Under the pieces are notes generated by a model, which was given only the letters and a program-made list of their open reading frames with translations, was not told where the DNA came from and did no database searches. Below are positions 8,917-16,790 of a stretch of 64,000 bases of DNA, in pieces. A program made the position numbers and the translations under genes. Each line of letters opens with the position of its first letter. Positions within the stretch are counted from its first letter, which is position 1. Source of the DNA: Thiovibrio sp964588325. Lineage in GTDB: Bacteria > Desulfobacterota > Desulfobulbia > Desulfobulbales > Desulfurivibrionaceae. The stretch lies in assembly GCA_964588325.1 (NCBI GenBank), contig CAZPOR010000004.1, positions 186,001 to 250,000 of the forward strand, read 5' to 3'.

Positions 8917-9264
8917 CCGTTTCTCCTTTCCGGCGCGATACATTCCTGGGATGTGCGAATCGGACTGTATCCTTCTGCAATAACTTGATTTTTCCAAGTG
9001 ATTTCAAGTTTGTGTCCAACAATAAGTATGCTCTTTTTCATTGTCAAGACAAGCGGCGGGAATTGTCGAACGGCAAAAAAACCGGACCCGCAACGCTTTT
9101 CTGGCGCTAACCCTCTGTTTTTACGTCCTGCCGAGAAATCATCGCGGCACATGCCAGCGGCAACAGGGTTCCCTCCGTGAAAAAAATTTTAGACATCCGA
9201 GGATTCACCGATAATGACAGTAGCAGATACTCGGCACTCCATTGAAACAGCAGGACCACACCCC
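8917..9264. other. Intergenic region between grpE and the carbonic anhydrase-like gene
   Basis: A 348-base divergent gap. It holds the grpE promoter (9019-9047) and the leader of the plus-strand gene. Apart from these I see no gene or clear repeat. Confidence 0.6.
9019..9047 (-). promoter_or_regulatory. grpE: Promoter for grpE-dnaK
   Basis: On the minus strand TTGACA (9042-9047), a 17-base spacer and TATTGT (9019-9024) form a strong sigma-70-type promoter about 100 bases before the grpE start. I see neither a CIRCE element nor a good sigma-32 promoter. Confidence 0.6.
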
Positions 9265-10026
9265 ATGCGACCCGGAACAATTATCCCCCTCACACTGCTC
9301 GTCTTTGCCTGCGTCTCGGTCAGCGGCGCGGATATGCGCCCGATAAAGAAGCTCCGGGCCGGGATCCCGCCCTATGCCGTGACAGAAAAAATCGCCCGGC
9401 ACAACGATCAGTTCGTGGCCGGCAGAGCCGCGAGCACGCCATTGCGAACGCCGGGCACTCCGCACCTGGTATGGCTGGCTGATTGCGATGCCCGAGTGCA
9501 GGCGACACTTTTGTACCCTGACCCGGTTGACACCATCTATGCGGTACGAAATCCCGGCAATCAATTTTCGCTCTCCGCCGGGGCGATTGACTACGGGGTC
9601 AAAGAACTTCTCTCCCCTGTTTTGTTGATCACCGGCAACACCAACAGCGACAGCCTCCGCCTCTTTGCCAAAGGGTATAGCCATCTTGGCCCGGACTTGC
9701 GCCGCAACCTTGATGATTTGCGTCTTTCCCTGGGCGAAGGCGGGGGAGGCAGTGGCCTTGGGGCAATACCCGAGGCGAGGCTGGTGGAAAAAAATGTTGA
9801 TTTCCAAGTGGCCACGGCCATGAAACGCTATGAACACAGGATAGAAAGCGGCAGGCTGGTGGTGATCGGGGCGGTGATCGACCTGAACAATCAATACGGG
9901 CACGGAGCCAATCGGTTGATCATCATCAACATCAATGGCGAAACCGACCCGGAAAGATTACGAGCCATGCACCATCTCATCCGGCTGGACAAACGGCTGC
10001 TCGCTCTGGTTGGCCGCAAGCCCTAG
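9265..10026 (+). CDS. Exported beta-carbonic anhydrase homologue lacking all zinc ligands
   Basis: A 253-residue protein with an N-terminal hydrophobic signal (IIPLTLLVFACVSVSGA). The body follows the beta-carbonic anhydrase pattern. LADCDARVQATLL corresponds to the usual xGCSDSRV motif, YAVRNPGNQ to the RNxAN motif, AIDYGVKEL to the following helix, and ITGNTNSDSL to CGHxxCGG. In this alignment the Cys, His and Cys zinc ligands become Asp, Asn and Ser, while the Asp-Arg pair of the active-site dyad stays. Catalysis as a carbonic anhydrase is therefore unlikely. An in-frame ATG at 9214 gives a 17-residue longer form; 9265 fits the signal peptide better. It stands alone, facing ppaC across a shared terminator. 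Confidence 0.75.
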   Translation: MRPGTIIPLTLLVFACVSVSGADMRPIKKLRAGIPPYAVTEKIARHNDQFVAGRAASTPLRTPGTPHLVWLADCDARVQATLLYPDPVDTIYAVRNPGNQFSLSAGAIDYGVKELLSPVLLITGNTNSDSLRLFAKGYSHLGPDLRRNLDDLRLSLGEGGGGSGLGAIPEARLVEKNVDFQVATAMKRYEHRIESGRLVVIGAVIDLNNQYGHGANRLIIININGETDPERLRAMHHLIRLDKRLLALVGRKP

Positions 10027-10067
10027 CAAGAAAACAGGGACAACGGAAAGAACTCTCTTGCACAAAA

Positions 10068-10101
10068 AAAACCCCGAACGGCAATTCCGTTCGGGGTTTT
10101 T
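10068..10101. terminator. Bidirectional terminator
   Basis: CCCCGAACGG (10072-10081) and CCGTTCGGGG (10087-10096) form a 10-bp stem with a 5-base loop, flanked by an A run on the left and a T run on the right. It serves both the plus-strand gene ending at 10026 and minus-strand ppaC. Confidence 0.9.
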
Positions 10102-10130
10102 CATACACAACAACTAGGATGCTCAGCGCA

Positions 10131-11060
10131 TTAGCAGCCGAAAACCTTCTGCAACGGCGGAACGGTCTGCTTCTTGCGGCTCATCATGCCGGCTACCCAC
10201 ATGGAGTTGTTTACGATCTTACCGCCGAAAGCCTGCTCGATAACCGCAGGCTCATCGGAAACAACCAGCAGGTCGGTGCCCTCTTTCACAACGTCGGTGA
10301 GCATGAACAGTACGGAGTGACGGCCATCCTTCTTGAGATCCTCAAGGGCCTTGTACAGGTCGGCGCGAATGCCGGCAACCTGATCGATGGTGGCGAGTTC
10401 GAGCTGGCCAATGCCGACCTTCTTGCCGTTCATGTCAAAATCCTTGTAGTCGCGGAAAACGAGATCCTTCATGGGGATTCCGTCCACGGAAGACTTGGCC
10501 TTGAGCATCTCCATGAAGAGCTCATCGGTATCGGCAACGCCGGCGATATCCTTCAGGGCGGCAACCGCAGCCTTGTCAGGAGCGGTGCAGGTGGGGGACT
10601 TGAAGTTCACGGTGTCGCTCAGAATAGCGGAGAGCATGGCGCCGGCAATATCCTTGGGCAGGGCAACATTGTTGTTCTTGAACATCTCGTACAGCACGGT
10701 GCAGGTGCAGCCAACCGGCTGGGCATTGAAAACGATGGGGTTGTTGGTGGTGATGTCACCGATCTTGTGATGGTCCACAATGGCGATGATCTCGGCGTCC
10801 TTGATGTTCGCCGGAGCCTGACCGATATCACTGAAATCGACCAGGGCAACCTTTTTGCCGGCAGCGTCCATCATGGTCTGGGGCGCGGCCAGGCCGAAGT
10901 TTTTAAGAACGGTGGTGCTCTCGGGGTTCAGTTTGGCTGCCTCGATCTGCATGCAGGCAACGGCGTCGGTGCCGGTCGCCTTCAGATAATGCGCATACGC
11001 AATGGCGGCGGCAACGGAATCGGTATCGGGATTTGAATGGCCAACAACACAAACAGACAT
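10131..11060 (-). CDS. ppaC: Manganese-dependent inorganic pyrophosphatase (class II, DHH family)
   Basis: A 309-residue cytoplasmic enzyme that hydrolyses pyrophosphate, pulling biosynthetic and sulfate-activation reactions forward. The motifs GHSNPDTDSVAAA (N-terminal metal site), VDFSD, IVDHHKIGD (DHH) and ILSDTVNFKSP are all intact. The C-terminal SRKKQ substrate-binding motif is present. The length is normal and there is no CBS/DRTGG insert, so it should not be nucleotide-regulated. AAGGAGG stands 7 bases before the ATG, and a strong promoter lies about 140 bases upstream. Class II enzymes are frequent in sulfate reducers. Confidence 0.96.
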   Translation of the reverse strand: MSVCVVGHSNPDTDSVAAAIAYAHYLKATGTDAVACMQIEAAKLNPESTTVLKNFGLAAPQTMMDAAGKKVALVDFSDIGQAPANIKDAEIIAIVDHHKIGDITTNNPIVFNAQPVGCTCTVLYEMFKNNNVALPKDIAGAMLSAILSDTVNFKSPTCTAPDKAAVAALKDIAGVADTDELFMEMLKAKSSVDGIPMKDLVFRDYKDFDMNGKKVGIGQLELATIDQVAGIRADLYKALEDLKKDGRHSVLFMLTDVVKEGTDLLVVSDEPAVIEQAFGGKIVNNSMWVAGMMSRKKQTVPPLQKVFGC

Positions 11061-11423
11061 GGTGATCCTCCTTAAATTTTTTTAATGAACCAAAAACATC
11101 CTGTTCCGATCCCAGGACAACGACATCCCTGAGATCAGAAAAAATATGTTCACTTCCTAAAATTAGTACCCAACGCGGGACAACATTATAAAACGCGCAA
11201 AGAATAGTGCTATTGAGATAGAGAGTCAAGAAGAAAGAAGCACAGGGAAAGACAATCCTGCCTCGCCCCATTCGACGACGCAACACATCAATATCACTAG
11301 ACAAAAACAACAAACACTCTTCAGGCCAGGTTTTGTCTTGCCCCACGCCCTTATTTTATGTAACAATTCACTGGAGACTTGATTTCCCCCAAAGGCAAAC
11401 CCTGTCAACGATTGAGCATCCCC
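11061..11423. other. Intergenic region between ppaC and the response regulator
   Basis: A 363-base divergent gap. It holds the ppaC promoter and leader. No other gene, repeat or RNA structure was recognised. Confidence 0.5.
11201..11229 (-). promoter_or_regulatory. ppaC: Promoter for ppaC
   Basis: On the minus strand TTGACT (11224-11229), a 17-base spacer and TATTCT (11201-11206) form a good sigma-70-type promoter. The predicted leader is about 135 bases. Confidence 0.6.
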
Positions 11424-11885
11424 ATGACGGCAAATGAAGCACCACAAGAGGCGGCAAAAACCCCCAAGGCGCCAAAACGCCAAAAAATCCTGGTCGCAGA
11501 GGATAACCCGGTGGTCCGCAAGGGGTTGAACAATTTTCTGGTAAAATGGGGATACGAACCGATTGAGGCGGATAACGGCGACTCCGCCTGGAACGCCCTT
11601 GAAACCGACCCCGCCATAACCCTTGCCATTCTCGACTGGAACATCCCGGGCCTGAGCGGCATGCAGGTTTGCCAACGTATCCGTATGCGTGCGGAGGGGC
11701 CATATGTGTACACGGTCATCTTCAGCGCCCGCAGTTCCATCGAGGAACAGGTTCTCGCCCTGGAAGGCGGGGCGGACGATTACCTGGTCAAACCCGCAAA
11801 GCCCTCTCTCCTCAGGGCCAGACTCGGAGTTGGCCAGCGGATTCTCAGCTTACTGGCCGGTCCCAAGCCCGGCCCGGCCAAATAA
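11424..11885 (+). CDS. Single-domain response regulator (CheY-like receiver)
   Basis: A 153-residue protein made of a lysine- and proline-rich N-terminal tail (about 25 residues) and one receiver domain. KILVAEDNPVV supplies the acidic pocket, LDWNIPG carries the phosphoacceptor Asp, FSAR gives the Thr/Ser position, and LVKPAKPS the conserved Lys. There is no output domain, so it must signal by protein contact. I chose the ATG at 11424; a longer frame from 11379 adds 15 residues with no recognisable feature. The next gene, gph, follows after 12 bases. No kinase is nearby. Confidence 0.85.
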   Translation: MTANEAPQEAAKTPKAPKRQKILVAEDNPVVRKGLNNFLVKWGYEPIEADNGDSAWNALETDPAITLAILDWNIPGLSGMQVCQRIRMRAEGPYVYTVIFSARSSIEEQVLALEGGADDYLVKPAKPSLLRARLGVGQRILSLLAGPKPGPAK

Positions 11886-11897
11886 GCGCACCCCTCC

Positions 11898-12572
11898 ATG
11901 CCCCACCATAAAAATAGTGTGCTTTTTGATTTGGATGGCACCCTGGTTGACAGCCTCACCGACCTGGCGGATTCGATGAATCGCGTCCTCAGCCGGCAAG
12001 GGCTTCCCCTCCATCCGATTCAGGCCTACCGGTATTTTGTCGGAGACGGGATCACCAATCTGGTCCAGCGCGCCCTGCCGGCCGAGGCTCGGCAACCGGA
12101 GACCATTGAGGAGTGTGTGCGGGAAATGCGGAGAGAATACAACATGCACTGGGCGGACACGACCCGGCCGTACCCAGGCGTCGCCGAACTGCTCGATGCG
12201 CTGACGAGCCGGGGGATCGAGATGGCCATCCTGTCCAATAAGCCCGATGCGTTAACCCGGGAGGTTGTCGGGGCACTCCTGCCAAACTGGCGGTTTGCCG
12301 CAGTTGCGGGAGCCAGAGAGACAATCGCCCGAAAACCAGACCCGGCCGGAGCATTACGCATCGCCCGCCTGCTGCGCCATGCGCCGCAAAATTTTCTCTA
12401 TCTGGGGGACACCAACACCGACATGCAGACCGCCCGTGCTGCCGGGATGTTTGCCGTTGGCGCGCTGTGGGGTTTTCGCACCGCGGGCGAGCTGACGGAA
12501 AATGGCGCCCAGGCCTTGCTTTCCGTGCCCCTTGAACTCTGCCCGTTGCTGGACCACTGCCCTGAATCTTAA
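11898..12572 (+). CDS. gph: HAD-family phosphoglycolate phosphatase
   Basis: A 224-residue HAD hydrolase. Motif I is VLFDLDGTLVDSLTDL with both catalytic Asp residues. A helical cap follows, then motif II (LSNKPDA), the lysine of motif III (ARKPDPAGAL) and motif IV LYLGDTNTDMQTARAAG. The cap sequence and length match the Gph group, which removes 2-phosphoglycolate formed in DNA repair or by Rubisco. Other phosphate monoesters remain possible. It is probably co-transcribed with the receiver gene 12 bases upstream. Confidence 0.85.
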   Translation: MPHHKNSVLFDLDGTLVDSLTDLADSMNRVLSRQGLPLHPIQAYRYFVGDGITNLVQRALPAEARQPETIEECVREMRREYNMHWADTTRPYPGVAELLDALTSRGIEMAILSNKPDALTREVVGALLPNWRFAAVAGARETIARKPDPAGALRIARLLRHAPQNFLYLGDTNTDMQTARAAGMFAVGALWGFRTAGELTENGAQALLSVPLELCPLLDHCPES

Positions 12573-12612
12573 AAAAAGCCCAGGCGCGCAACGCGCACAA
12601 GGGCAACACCCG

Positions 12613-13041
12613 CTAGGCGCTGAGCCGCTCCGCTTCCTTGGCCTTTCGAATCTCGCAGGCGATCTGGAACGCTCTTTCCTTTCCGTTTTTATTCACGGAA
12701 ACAGAGGTTTTTCCCTGCTTGCCAACACGATTTACCCAGCTCACTTCATAGCGATTCAACTTCTCATTAAACCGCACGCCAACCACCCCAGTGGTGGTGT
12801 TGCTCACCGTGACAAGATGTTTGTCGGTCCGGACTTTTCCCAGCTTTTTTTCCATGGTGTCGCGCCAGGTAAGGGCGGCAAGCAGGCTTGAGTAACGCCC
12901 GCCGCATTTGCCATCGGAAAAAAACTTGGAATGCGTTGTCCCCTGAAAACGAACCCGCACATACCAGCCGTGGGTGCGTTTGTCTTCCTGGTCTATCCGC
13001 GCCACATCCTTGTGTTTTTCAAGCATAACCTTCTTTGCCAT
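12613..13041 (-). CDS. Small AP2-like domain protein
   Basis: A 142-residue, basic, cytoplasmic protein. The C-terminal 60 residues (GVRFNEKLNRYEVSWVNR, then a strand and the helix RAFQIACEIRKAKE) follow the AP2/ERF fold pattern of three strands and a helix. The N-terminal half (GWYVRVRFQGTTHSKFFSD) looks like a second, weaker copy. AP2 domains bind DNA and occur in bacteria mostly in HNH endonucleases and small orphan proteins. No nuclease motif is present. GAGGTGA precedes the ATG by 8 bases. The promoter about 150 bases upstream suggests a monocistronic unit. Confidence 0.6.
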   Translation of the reverse strand: MAKKVMLEKHKDVARIDQEDKRTHGWYVRVRFQGTTHSKFFSDGKCGGRYSSLLAALTWRDTMEKKLGKVRTDKHLVTVSNTTTGVVGVRFNEKLNRYEVSWVNRVGKQGKTSVSVNKNGKERAFQIACEIRKAKEAERLSA

Positions 13042-13496
13042 AACCGCTCACCTCGCACAGGTTCAAAACCACTGAATACCATGTCCAATGTTTCCATTGG
13101 CAACATGGCCCCCCCTGCGCCAATTACTCTTTTTTTCACAGATGCCTTGATAAGACCAAAGAAACAACAGGATCCTTCAATAAGGCCTTTATCTATATCC
13201 AATTACCAATCTTTTTGCAAGCCGTAGCAGGCAGATGTTTTTCACAATTACCGGCAAGCCTGGATATTCCCCCGCAAACGCCATCTCTCATGCCTCACGT
13301 TTTTAAAATACCGGGTATTTCGGCCGCGGATGCCTTCTCTTTCCCCCGGCGAACTGGTATATAAAGACCTTTTGGTGATCTGTTGGGTGGGGCAAACACA
13401 CCCGCCGGCACGCCATAATTCCTGGCTTGGCTCGGAAAAAACGCACATCCGATGCGCCCCCCGTGCCTTCCCAATAATCCACGCACAGGCAAACCC
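13042..13496. other. Intergenic region between the AP2-like gene and mazG
   Basis: A 455-base divergent gap, AT-rich in its first half. It contains the putative promoter at 13192-13220 and a small dyad near 13082-13107. In the half next to mazG I see a TATATAAAG stretch near 13360 but no matching -35. No gene was recognised. Confidence 0.5.
13192..13220 (-). promoter_or_regulatory. Putative promoter of the AP2-like gene
   Basis: On the minus strand TTGCAA (13215-13220), a 17-base spacer and TATAGA (13192-13197). The leader would be about 145 bases and contains an imperfect dyad around 13082-13107 (CCAATG and CATTGG arms). Confidence 0.45.
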
Positions 13497-14306
13497 ATGA
13501 CGCGCACAGCGGAAAAATTTCTTGCCCTCCTCGAAATTGTCAGCCGGCTCAGGGCGCCGGATGGCTGCCCCTGGGACCGGAAACAGACCCCCCAGACCTT
13601 CAAACAGTATCTCGTCGAGGAAACCCACGAACTCCTCGAGGCAATCAACGACGGCAATCCGAGCCACATCTGCGAGGAACTCGGCGATCTCCTGTTCCAG
13701 GTCATCTTCCTCAACAATCTCTATCAGGAAAAAAACCTCTTCACCCTTTTTGACGTCATCGACTCGATTTCCGCCAAGATGATCCGCCGCCACCCCCATG
13801 TCTTCAGCAATCAAACCGTGGAATCCGAACAGGAGCTGCACCGGCAGTGGCAGTCGATAAAGAGCCAGGAAAACGCGGGAAAAGAACAACCCAGGCACAC
13901 CCTGGACTCCATCCCCAAAAGCCTGCCCGCCCTGCGCAGGGCGCAACGGGTGGCAGACCGGGCCGCCCGGGAGGGCTTCGACTGGCCCAATCTTTCCGGA
14001 GCCCTGGGCAAGGCCGGCGAAGAATTTCAGGAACTGCGGGAGGCCTTTACCTCGGGGACTCGCGAACAGATCCAGGAAGAGCTTGGCGACCTGCTCTTCG
14101 CCCTTGCGGTTGTGGCGAGAAAGGCCGACATCGACGGAGAAGAAGCCCTGCATGATGCGACAAACAAATTCACGGCCCGCTTCCTCTCCCTTGAAAAAAG
14201 GATGACAGGTCAAGGCACGCGGCTTGCCGATCTTGCCCCCGATGCGCTCCTGGAGGCCTGGCAGCGGAACAAAACAGAACCTCAATCCTCACCAGAAAAC
14301 GATTGA
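13497..14306 (+). CDS. mazG: Nucleoside triphosphate pyrophosphohydrolase MazG
   Basis: A 269-residue all-helical enzyme with two tandem MazG domains, the normal length for the E. coli type. The N-terminal domain carries CPWDRKQTPQTFKQYLVEE and then EELGDLLFQVIF. The C-terminal domain carries KAGEEFQELREAF and EELGDLLFALAVVARK, with the E-x2-E and E-x3-D metal sites in each. It hydrolyses non-canonical and canonical NTPs to NMP and may lower (p)ppGpp. The start is placed at the ATG at 13497, where conserved sequence begins. Its stop codon overlaps the promoter of the next operon. Confidence 0.93.
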   Translation: MTRTAEKFLALLEIVSRLRAPDGCPWDRKQTPQTFKQYLVEETHELLEAINDGNPSHICEELGDLLFQVIFLNNLYQEKNLFTLFDVIDSISAKMIRRHPHVFSNQTVESEQELHRQWQSIKSQENAGKEQPRHTLDSIPKSLPALRRAQRVADRAAREGFDWPNLSGALGKAGEEFQELREAFTSGTREQIQEELGDLLFALAVVARKADIDGEEALHDATNKFTARFLSLEKRMTGQGTRLADLAPDALLEAWQRNKTEPQSSPEND

Positions 14307-14331
14307 CAAACAAACGGCTAGCTGCTATCAA
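14303..14331 (+). promoter_or_regulatory. rpsF: Promoter of the rpsF-rpsR-rplI-dnaB operon
   Basis: TTGACA (14303-14308), a 17-base spacer and TATCAA (14326-14331). The -35 hexamer contains the mazG stop codon (14304-14306). The predicted transcript begins near 14338, giving a leader of nearly 90 bases. Confidence 0.7.
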
Positions 14332-14364
14332 TCGCGATTGTTTTTTTTATTATTTTCCCACATA

Positions 14365-14420
14365 CCTCCTTGCTCTTCGCACGAAACGCAAAAAGCAAGG
14401 GCCACATGACCACAAGGAGG
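14365..14420 (+). promoter_or_regulatory. rpsF: rpsF leader with alternative hairpins that can sequester the Shine-Dalgarno
   Basis: CCTCCTTG (14365-14372) is perfectly complementary to CAAGGAGG (14413-14420), which is the rpsF ribosome binding site. The overlapping CCTTGCT (14368-14374) can instead pair with AGCAAGG (14394-14400), freeing it. The two helices exclude each other. rpsF leaders of many bacteria are known to bind the S6:S18 complex for autoregulation; whether this is the same motif is not established here. Confidence 0.5.
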
Positions 14421-14425
14421 AATCA

Positions 14426-14794
14426 ATGCGCAGGTACGAGACAATTGTCATTGTCAAGCCGGGGGCCGGAGAAACGGAATTCTCTACGGTTTCCGACAAG
14501 GTAACCGGAACCGTCGAAGGTTTTGGCGGATCCATCGTGAGAACCGACAGGTGGGGCCTGAAAAAGCTGGCTTACCCCATCAAAAAGGAAACCCAGGGCG
14601 ATTTTCTGTATGTCGAATATGCCGGACTGCCTGATGGCGTCAAGGAAATGGAGCGGCTCCTCCGCATCGACGACCGGGTTCTGAAATTCATGACGGTAAA
14701 AACCCAGGATGTCTTCATCCCGGATGCCCCCAAGCCGGAAGGGCTTGCAGAGCAGGAAGCCGCTTCCGCGGACACAGACGAAGCCTCTGAATAG
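14426..14794 (+). CDS. rpsF: 30S ribosomal protein S6
   Basis: A 122-residue S6. The start MRRYETIVIVKPG and core GGSIVRTDRWGLKKLAYPIK are typical, followed by YVEYAGLPDGVKEMERLLRI and an acidic C-terminal tail. The ATG at 14426 has AAGGAGG six bases upstream; a longer frame from 14303 is only leader sequence. S6 binds S18 and the central domain of 16S rRNA. First gene of the S6-S18-DUF2232-L9-DnaB string. Confidence 0.97.
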   Translation: MRRYETIVIVKPGAGETEFSTVSDKVTGTVEGFGGSIVRTDRWGLKKLAYPIKKETQGDFLYVEYAGLPDGVKEMERLLRIDDRVLKFMTVKTQDVFIPDAPKPEGLAEQEAASADTDEASE

Positions 14795-14855
14795 TTTTTT
14801 TGCGCCCGCCGCAACCAGACTATACATATAGCGAACCAGAAAAGAGGAAAAGAAC

Positions 14856-15098
14856 ATGGTTATCAAGAAAAAGAAGATTTTCAACCGTCGCAAGGTCTGC
14901 CGTTTCTGCACGGACAAGAGCCTGATGATTGATTACAAGGACGTCAAAACCCTTCGCAACTTTGTGACGGAACGCGGCAAGATTATCCCGCGGCGCATCT
15001 ACGGCAACTGCGCCCATCACCAGCGGCAGCTCACCGAGGCAATCAAGCGCGCGCGCCAGATCGCCCTGTTGCCTTACGCCGGACAGGCCCATCTGTAG
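14856..15098 (+). CDS. rpsR: 30S ribosomal protein S18
   Basis: An 80-residue S18. Motifs RRKVCRFC, IDYKDVKTLRNFVTERGKII, then RRIYGNCAHHQRQLTEAIKR. The CxxC pair and the later C (NCAHH) show a cysteine-bearing, probably zinc-using form. AGAGGAAAAGAAC precedes the ATG. It partners S6 on the 30S platform. Confidence 0.98.
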   Translation: MVIKKKKIFNRRKVCRFCTDKSLMIDYKDVKTLRNFVTERGKIIPRRIYGNCAHHQRQLTEAIKRARQIALLPYAGQAHL

Positions 15099-15119
15099 CA
15101 CAGGAATCAGCCAGGAATC

Positions 15120-16097
15120 GTGTTTTTCCGTGCAGGAGCATCCAGACAGACAGAAACCATCGGGGCCGTCGTTGTAACAGCCCTCGTTTTCACGGTGCCG
15201 GCGGTTTTCCCCGGACTTGAGTGGTTCCACTGCCTGATGCCCTTGCCCGCGTACTATTTCCTGAGCGTTTACGGCCGGAAACAGGGCGCGGTCATTATTG
15301 CCTGGGCCCTTGGCATTGCGGGCGGCTTCACCCTGTGGGCAGGAACCATGCCGGCACTGCTTTTTTCCCTGACCCTGCTGCCCGTGGGCGTCATTCTTGC
15401 CAAGGCAGACAAGGAAAAGAAACCGGCATTGCACGCCGGCATAAAAAGTGTTGCCTATCTCGCCCTTGTCTGGCTCATCTCGGGCTGGCTGGTCGGCTTG
15501 GCGACCCAGAGCAATGCCTATCTTGAACTGCGGCAAAGCCTGGACCATGGTTTCGAGGCGACCTTTGCCATGTACCGGGATTCAGGACGCTTCCCGGCGG
15601 AAGACCTTGAAGAGATCAAGCTCTTCATTGCACAACTCAGGGAACAGGTGGCACGGCTTTTCCCGGCCTTGCTCCTCGTCTCGATCATCAGCACCGTCTG
15701 GCTGAACATCGTTGCCGGTCAACGGTTGCTGAAGAGAAGAGACCCCTCCCGGACCAACCGGGAGGATTTGAAAAACTGGCACCTTCCGGACTTTTTGGTC
15801 TGGCTTGTTATATTGACGGGCATTGCCCTTCTTGTCCCGGATGAACGGCTCAACACCCTGGGCTTGAACATGGGGCTGGTGCTTCTGGTGCTGTACCTCA
15901 CGCAAGGGTTGGCGATTGTCTCGAGCATGATGCAGAAATGGTCGTTGCCGAAGGCGGTCAGGGTGATAACATACATCCTCCTGTTCTTGCAGGTGTACGG
16001 TATCGGTTTTGTTGCAGTGCTCGGCTTGGCTGATGTCTGGGTTGACTTCAGGAAGCCGCGGCTAAAAAACGATGCGGACGACACCTCGGTGTCGTAA
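15120..16097 (+). CDS. DUF2232 family polytopic membrane protein
   Basis: A 325-residue inner-membrane protein with about eight hydrophobic segments, for example IGAVVVTALVFTVPAVFPGL near the start and AVRVITYILLFLQVYGIGFV near the end. The DUF2232 family is typically found between rpsR and rplI, exactly as here, but its function is unknown; a transporter-like or YybS-type fold has been proposed. Start GTG at 15120 with AGGAATC just before it. Spacing of 21 bases to rpsR and about 100 to rplI fits one operon. Confidence 0.85.
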   Translation: MFFRAGASRQTETIGAVVVTALVFTVPAVFPGLEWFHCLMPLPAYYFLSVYGRKQGAVIIAWALGIAGGFTLWAGTMPALLFSLTLLPVGVILAKADKEKKPALHAGIKSVAYLALVWLISGWLVGLATQSNAYLELRQSLDHGFEATFAMYRDSGRFPAEDLEEIKLFIAQLREQVARLFPALLLVSIISTVWLNIVAGQRLLKRRDPSRTNREDLKNWHLPDFLVWLVILTGIALLVPDERLNTLGLNMGLVLLVLYLTQGLAIVSSMMQKWSLPKAVRVITYILLFLQVYGIGFVAVLGLADVWVDFRKPRLKNDADDTSVS

Positions 16098-16199
16098 TTT
16101 TAACAAAAGAAATACTATGAAACTGGAGACTTTTTCAGAGTCTTCATTTTTCAGAAATAATGAATCCAGGCAAAACCAGGATTCAACCGGAGGCACAAC

Positions 16200-16652
16200 A
16201 TGGAACTCATTTTAAAAGAAACCATTGACACTCTTGGCGAGGAAGGCGATGTTGTTAAGGTAAAGGACGGCTACGGCCGCAATTTCCTGATCCCTCGCCG
16301 TCTTGCCGTGCCTGCCACCAAGGCAAACCTTACCGTTCTGGAAAAGGAAAAGGCCGCCATTGTGGCACGGAAGAAAAATCAGCGGGATGAGGCGGAAGCC
16401 CTGGCCAAGAAAGTTGCCGGCGCCACGGTGGTCATTGCCCACCGTTCCGGGGATGACAACAAGCTCTACGGCTCCATCACCTCCGCCGACATTGCTGAAA
16501 AGCTCGCCGAGCTGGGAATTGCAATCGACAAGAAAAAGATCGTCCTTGACGAGCCCATCAAGAGCCTGGGCGTTACCATGGTGCCGGTAAAGATCGGCTA
16601 CCAGGTTTCCGCGGAAATCACCGTGGAAGTCGTTCCCCTGGCTGCGGAATAA
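16200..16652 (+). CDS. rplI: 50S ribosomal protein L9
   Basis: A 150-residue L9. The N-terminal rRNA-binding domain has GEEGDVVKVKDGYGRNFLIP, followed by the long connecting helix (KKNQRDEAEALAKKVAG) and the C-terminal domain (KLYGSITSADIAEKL). GGAGG stands 7 bases before the ATG. Length is standard. It lies between DUF2232 and dnaB as in related genomes. Confidence 0.98.
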   Translation: MELILKETIDTLGEEGDVVKVKDGYGRNFLIPRRLAVPATKANLTVLEKEKAAIVARKKNQRDEAEALAKKVAGATVVIAHRSGDDNKLYGSITSADIAEKLAELGIAIDKKKIVLDEPIKSLGVTMVPVKIGYQVSAEITVEVVPLAAE

Positions 16653-16790
16653 GTTCACGCCCGCCACACAGAAGGCAGACTTGGGCTCCGGCTCACATAC
16701 CGGAAATCCCCTTGCTTTGTCCCTGGAATAACGCAGGATAACCGAAGGGGGGCGGAAATCGCCCCCCTCCATTGCAGCCAACGATACTCC

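Noticed and set aside
8917..9264. CIRCE or sigma-32 control of grpE-dnaK
   Set aside because: No 9-bp CIRCE inverted repeat is present, and the only CTTGAAA-like match lacks a suitable -10. The region does have an ordinary sigma-70-type promoter.
12931..13227. Plus-strand ORF opposite the AP2-like gene
   Set aside because: It lies mostly antisense to the AP2-like gene and its leader, and has no motif or ribosome binding site.
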